DNA from: DAIRET01 sp036795455
GTDB lineage: Bacteria > Bacteroidota > Ignavibacteria > Ignavibacteriales > Ignavibacteriaceae
Length of the DNA: 6,066 nucleotides
Reading direction: 5' to 3'
NCBI GenBank assembly: GCA_036795455.1
Contig: DAIRET010000171.1
Coordinates: forward strand, 1-6,066
Shown: one piece after another, positions 4,949 through 6,066 of the stretch
Numbering within the stretch: position 1 is the first letter of the stretch
Layout of the letters: every line of letters begins with the position of its first letter
The notes under the pieces: model-generated
Told to the model about the DNA's origin: nothing
Databases searched by the model: none
The model's input: the letters and a program-made list of their open reading frames with translations, nothing else
Translations under genes and position numbers: made by a program

Positions 4949-6066
4949 TTAATCTTCCATCGGGTCTTCACGTAGTCCTTGAGGAGTATCTGACTCACTA
5001 CGTTTATCATTTTTATAATTATTTATATTCAATCGAAGATTCAGCATAACAACGGGAGATTCTCTTTCGGCATACATGTATTTATAAAAATCAATCGATT
5101 CATTCGTGAATTCATATTTCGCCGTACCGAATACATCGCGTACCTGCAATGTAGCTGACAATCTTTTATCAAAAAGTTCCTGTTTTACCGCAACGTTAGT
5201 TGACATAAAGCCTTCTCTTTTACCTTGAGAAGAAACGGAAGGACTGTCGTAATTCATGTTCAATTGCAACTGTGTAGTTGGAGTTATTTTATATGAATTG
5301 TTGAAACGGACACTCCAATTAAAACTTGTTCTTGTAAAAGGAACCCCGTTTAATTGACCATCAATTTTATAATCGTAAATGTTTCCCATTAGATTAACAT
5401 TCCAGTTTTTCACGGGGTCGAAGTTAATAAAGAACTCGGAACCGAAAGAATAGTCTTTACCGACATTTTGAACAGACTGTAAAGTAACATTTTCCGAGTA
5501 AACTGATAATACTCTTTCTATTCTATTACTTGTAACCCTGTAGTAACCTTCCAAAGAAAGAATCGTATTACCGATAAAAGTTTGATACCCCATCTCATAA
5601 GAATCGATATATTGCGGAAGCAAAGCCGGGTTACCGATACGAATATTGTATGCGTCCATCCAGGTTTCAAAAGGTTCTAATTCCCACCCTCGCGGTCTGT
5701 TAATCCTTCTTGTGTAACTCCCCATTAATTGGTGATTTTGATAAAACTCAAAGGATGCGTGGACGGAAGGGAAATAGTCCCACCTGTAAACATCAAATTT
5801 TTGATTCTTATCTGCAATCTCAATTGAACGTCCAGTGTACTCAGTTCTGAATCCAACTTGATACCCAAGTTTTTTATACTTGCTTGAAAACATTGAGTAA
5901 AAAGCAATCTCATTATTCTTATAGTCGATATTTTTATCGAATTGCGTTTGCATTTCAAACTGATTACCCGAACTATTAAAAACAGACAAACCTGTTTTTT
6001 CATTATCGAATTCAATCTCTCCATTATACCCTGCTTCAAATTTTGTATCTTCACCCAAAGGCAAAA
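4949..6066 (-). CDS. Outer-membrane beta-barrel receptor, C-terminal part (5' end outside window)
   Basis: The frame stays open to the right edge; a TTG at 6064-6062 could be read as a start, but the protein clearly begins outside the window. The visible 371 residues correspond to about residues 452-830 of the neighbouring receptor and are barrel only. Signal peptide, regulatory-like domain and plug are presumed to lie upstream. The opening LPLGEDTKFEAGYNGE matches the family's strand block seen as HPVGEKGRLETGIKG next door. YTRRINRP...GNPALLPQY...EMGY (117-160) matches the neighbour's YSRRVDRP block, and ELFDKRLSATLQVRDVFGT (296-314) matches DFLDGRLSVTLRVSDVFNT. The last barrel strand is VVMLNLRLNI (338-347), followed by a charged tail of about 24 residues. 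Outside the conserved blocks the two proteins differ strongly, so they are diverged paralogues that may bind different ligands. Tandem orientation and a 110-bp gap leave co-transcription possible. Confidence 0.88.
   Translation of the reverse strand, partial: LPLGEDTKFEAGYNGEIEFDNEKTGLSVFNSSGNQFEMQTQFDKNIDYKNNEIAFYSMFSSKYKKLGYQVGFRTEYTGRSIEIADKNQKFDVYRWDYFPSVHASFEFYQNHQLMGSYTRRINRPRGWELEPFETWMDAYNIRIGNPALLPQYIDSYEMGYQTFIGNTILSLEGYYRVTSNRIERVLSVYSENVTLQSVQNVGKDYSFGSEFFINFDPVKNWNVNLMGNIYDYKIDGQLNGVPFTRTSFNWSVRFNNSYKITPTTQLQLNMNYDSPSVSSQGKREGFMSTNVAVKQELFDKRLSATLQVRDVFGTAKYEFTNESIDFYKYMYAERESPVVMLNLRLNINNYKNDKRSESDTPQGLREDPMED

Noticed and set aside
4922..4951. AT-rich imperfect hairpin after the right-hand receptor's stop as a terminator
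   Set aside because: The stem is short, contains only A-T pairs at its base, and has an internal mismatch, so it is unlikely to end transcription.
4521..5049. Two plus-strand frames (83 and 152 codons) opposite the receptor N-terminus and spacer
   Set aside because: They run antisense through the well-supported signal peptide and regulatory-like domain of the receptor, and one continues through the spacer into the next receptor's C-terminus. Nothing in their translations looks like a protein.
5725..6054. 109-codon minus-strand frame in a shifted register
   Set aside because: Overlaps the barrel gene in another frame on the same strand; the barrel frame carries family motifs throughout.
6062..6064. 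TTG as the start of the right-hand receptor
   Set aside because: The frame is open to the window edge and the residues there are mid-barrel; family length shows that some 450 residues are missing upstream.

Overview
The window is AT-rich bacterial DNA. It looks like chromosome from the Bacteroidota/Chlorobi (FCB) group, and an Ignavibacteria-like bacterium is my best guess. The basis is three things: secreted proteins with signal peptides ending in '...A-Q', two outer-membrane receptors with a carboxypeptidase-regulatory-like domain, plug and barrel of the Bacteroidota type, and a large secreted beta-helix protein. Placement below the FCB level is inference. No RNA genes, mobile elements, CRISPR arrays or phage genes were seen.

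Layout, left to right. (1) Positions 1-1007, minus strand: the N-terminal 335 codons of a secreted right-handed parallel beta-helix protein, open at the left edge. (2) 1028-1489, minus strand: a small cytosolic TPM-domain protein 20 bp upstream of the beta-helix gene, so the two are probably co-transcribed. (3) 1490-1692: a divergent intergenic region with a candidate Bacteroidota-type promoter for the TPM gene overlapped by a 9-bp inverted repeat. (4) 1693-2289, plus strand: an unrecognised secreted, charge-rich 198-residue protein that appears to contain two copies of one module. (5) 2301-2336: a strong hairpin terminator between convergent genes. (6) 2346-4838, minus strand: a complete 830-residue TonB-dependent-receptor-like outer-membrane protein. 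(7) 4839-4948: a spacer with a sigma70-like candidate promoter. (8) 4949-6066, minus strand: the C-terminal 371 residues of a second, paralogous outer-membrane barrel protein, open at the right edge.

Taken together this is a cell-envelope neighbourhood: two paralogous outer-membrane receptors in tandem, an exported protein of unknown role, and a surface or secreted beta-helix protein paired with a TPM protein. No SusD-like partner, TonB/ExbBD gene, regulator or enzyme lies in the window, so the receptors' ligand cannot be named. I do not see a convincing previously undescribed system. The most useful leads are the internally duplicated orphan secreted protein, the TPM/beta-helix pair, and the inverted repeat on the TPM promoter.
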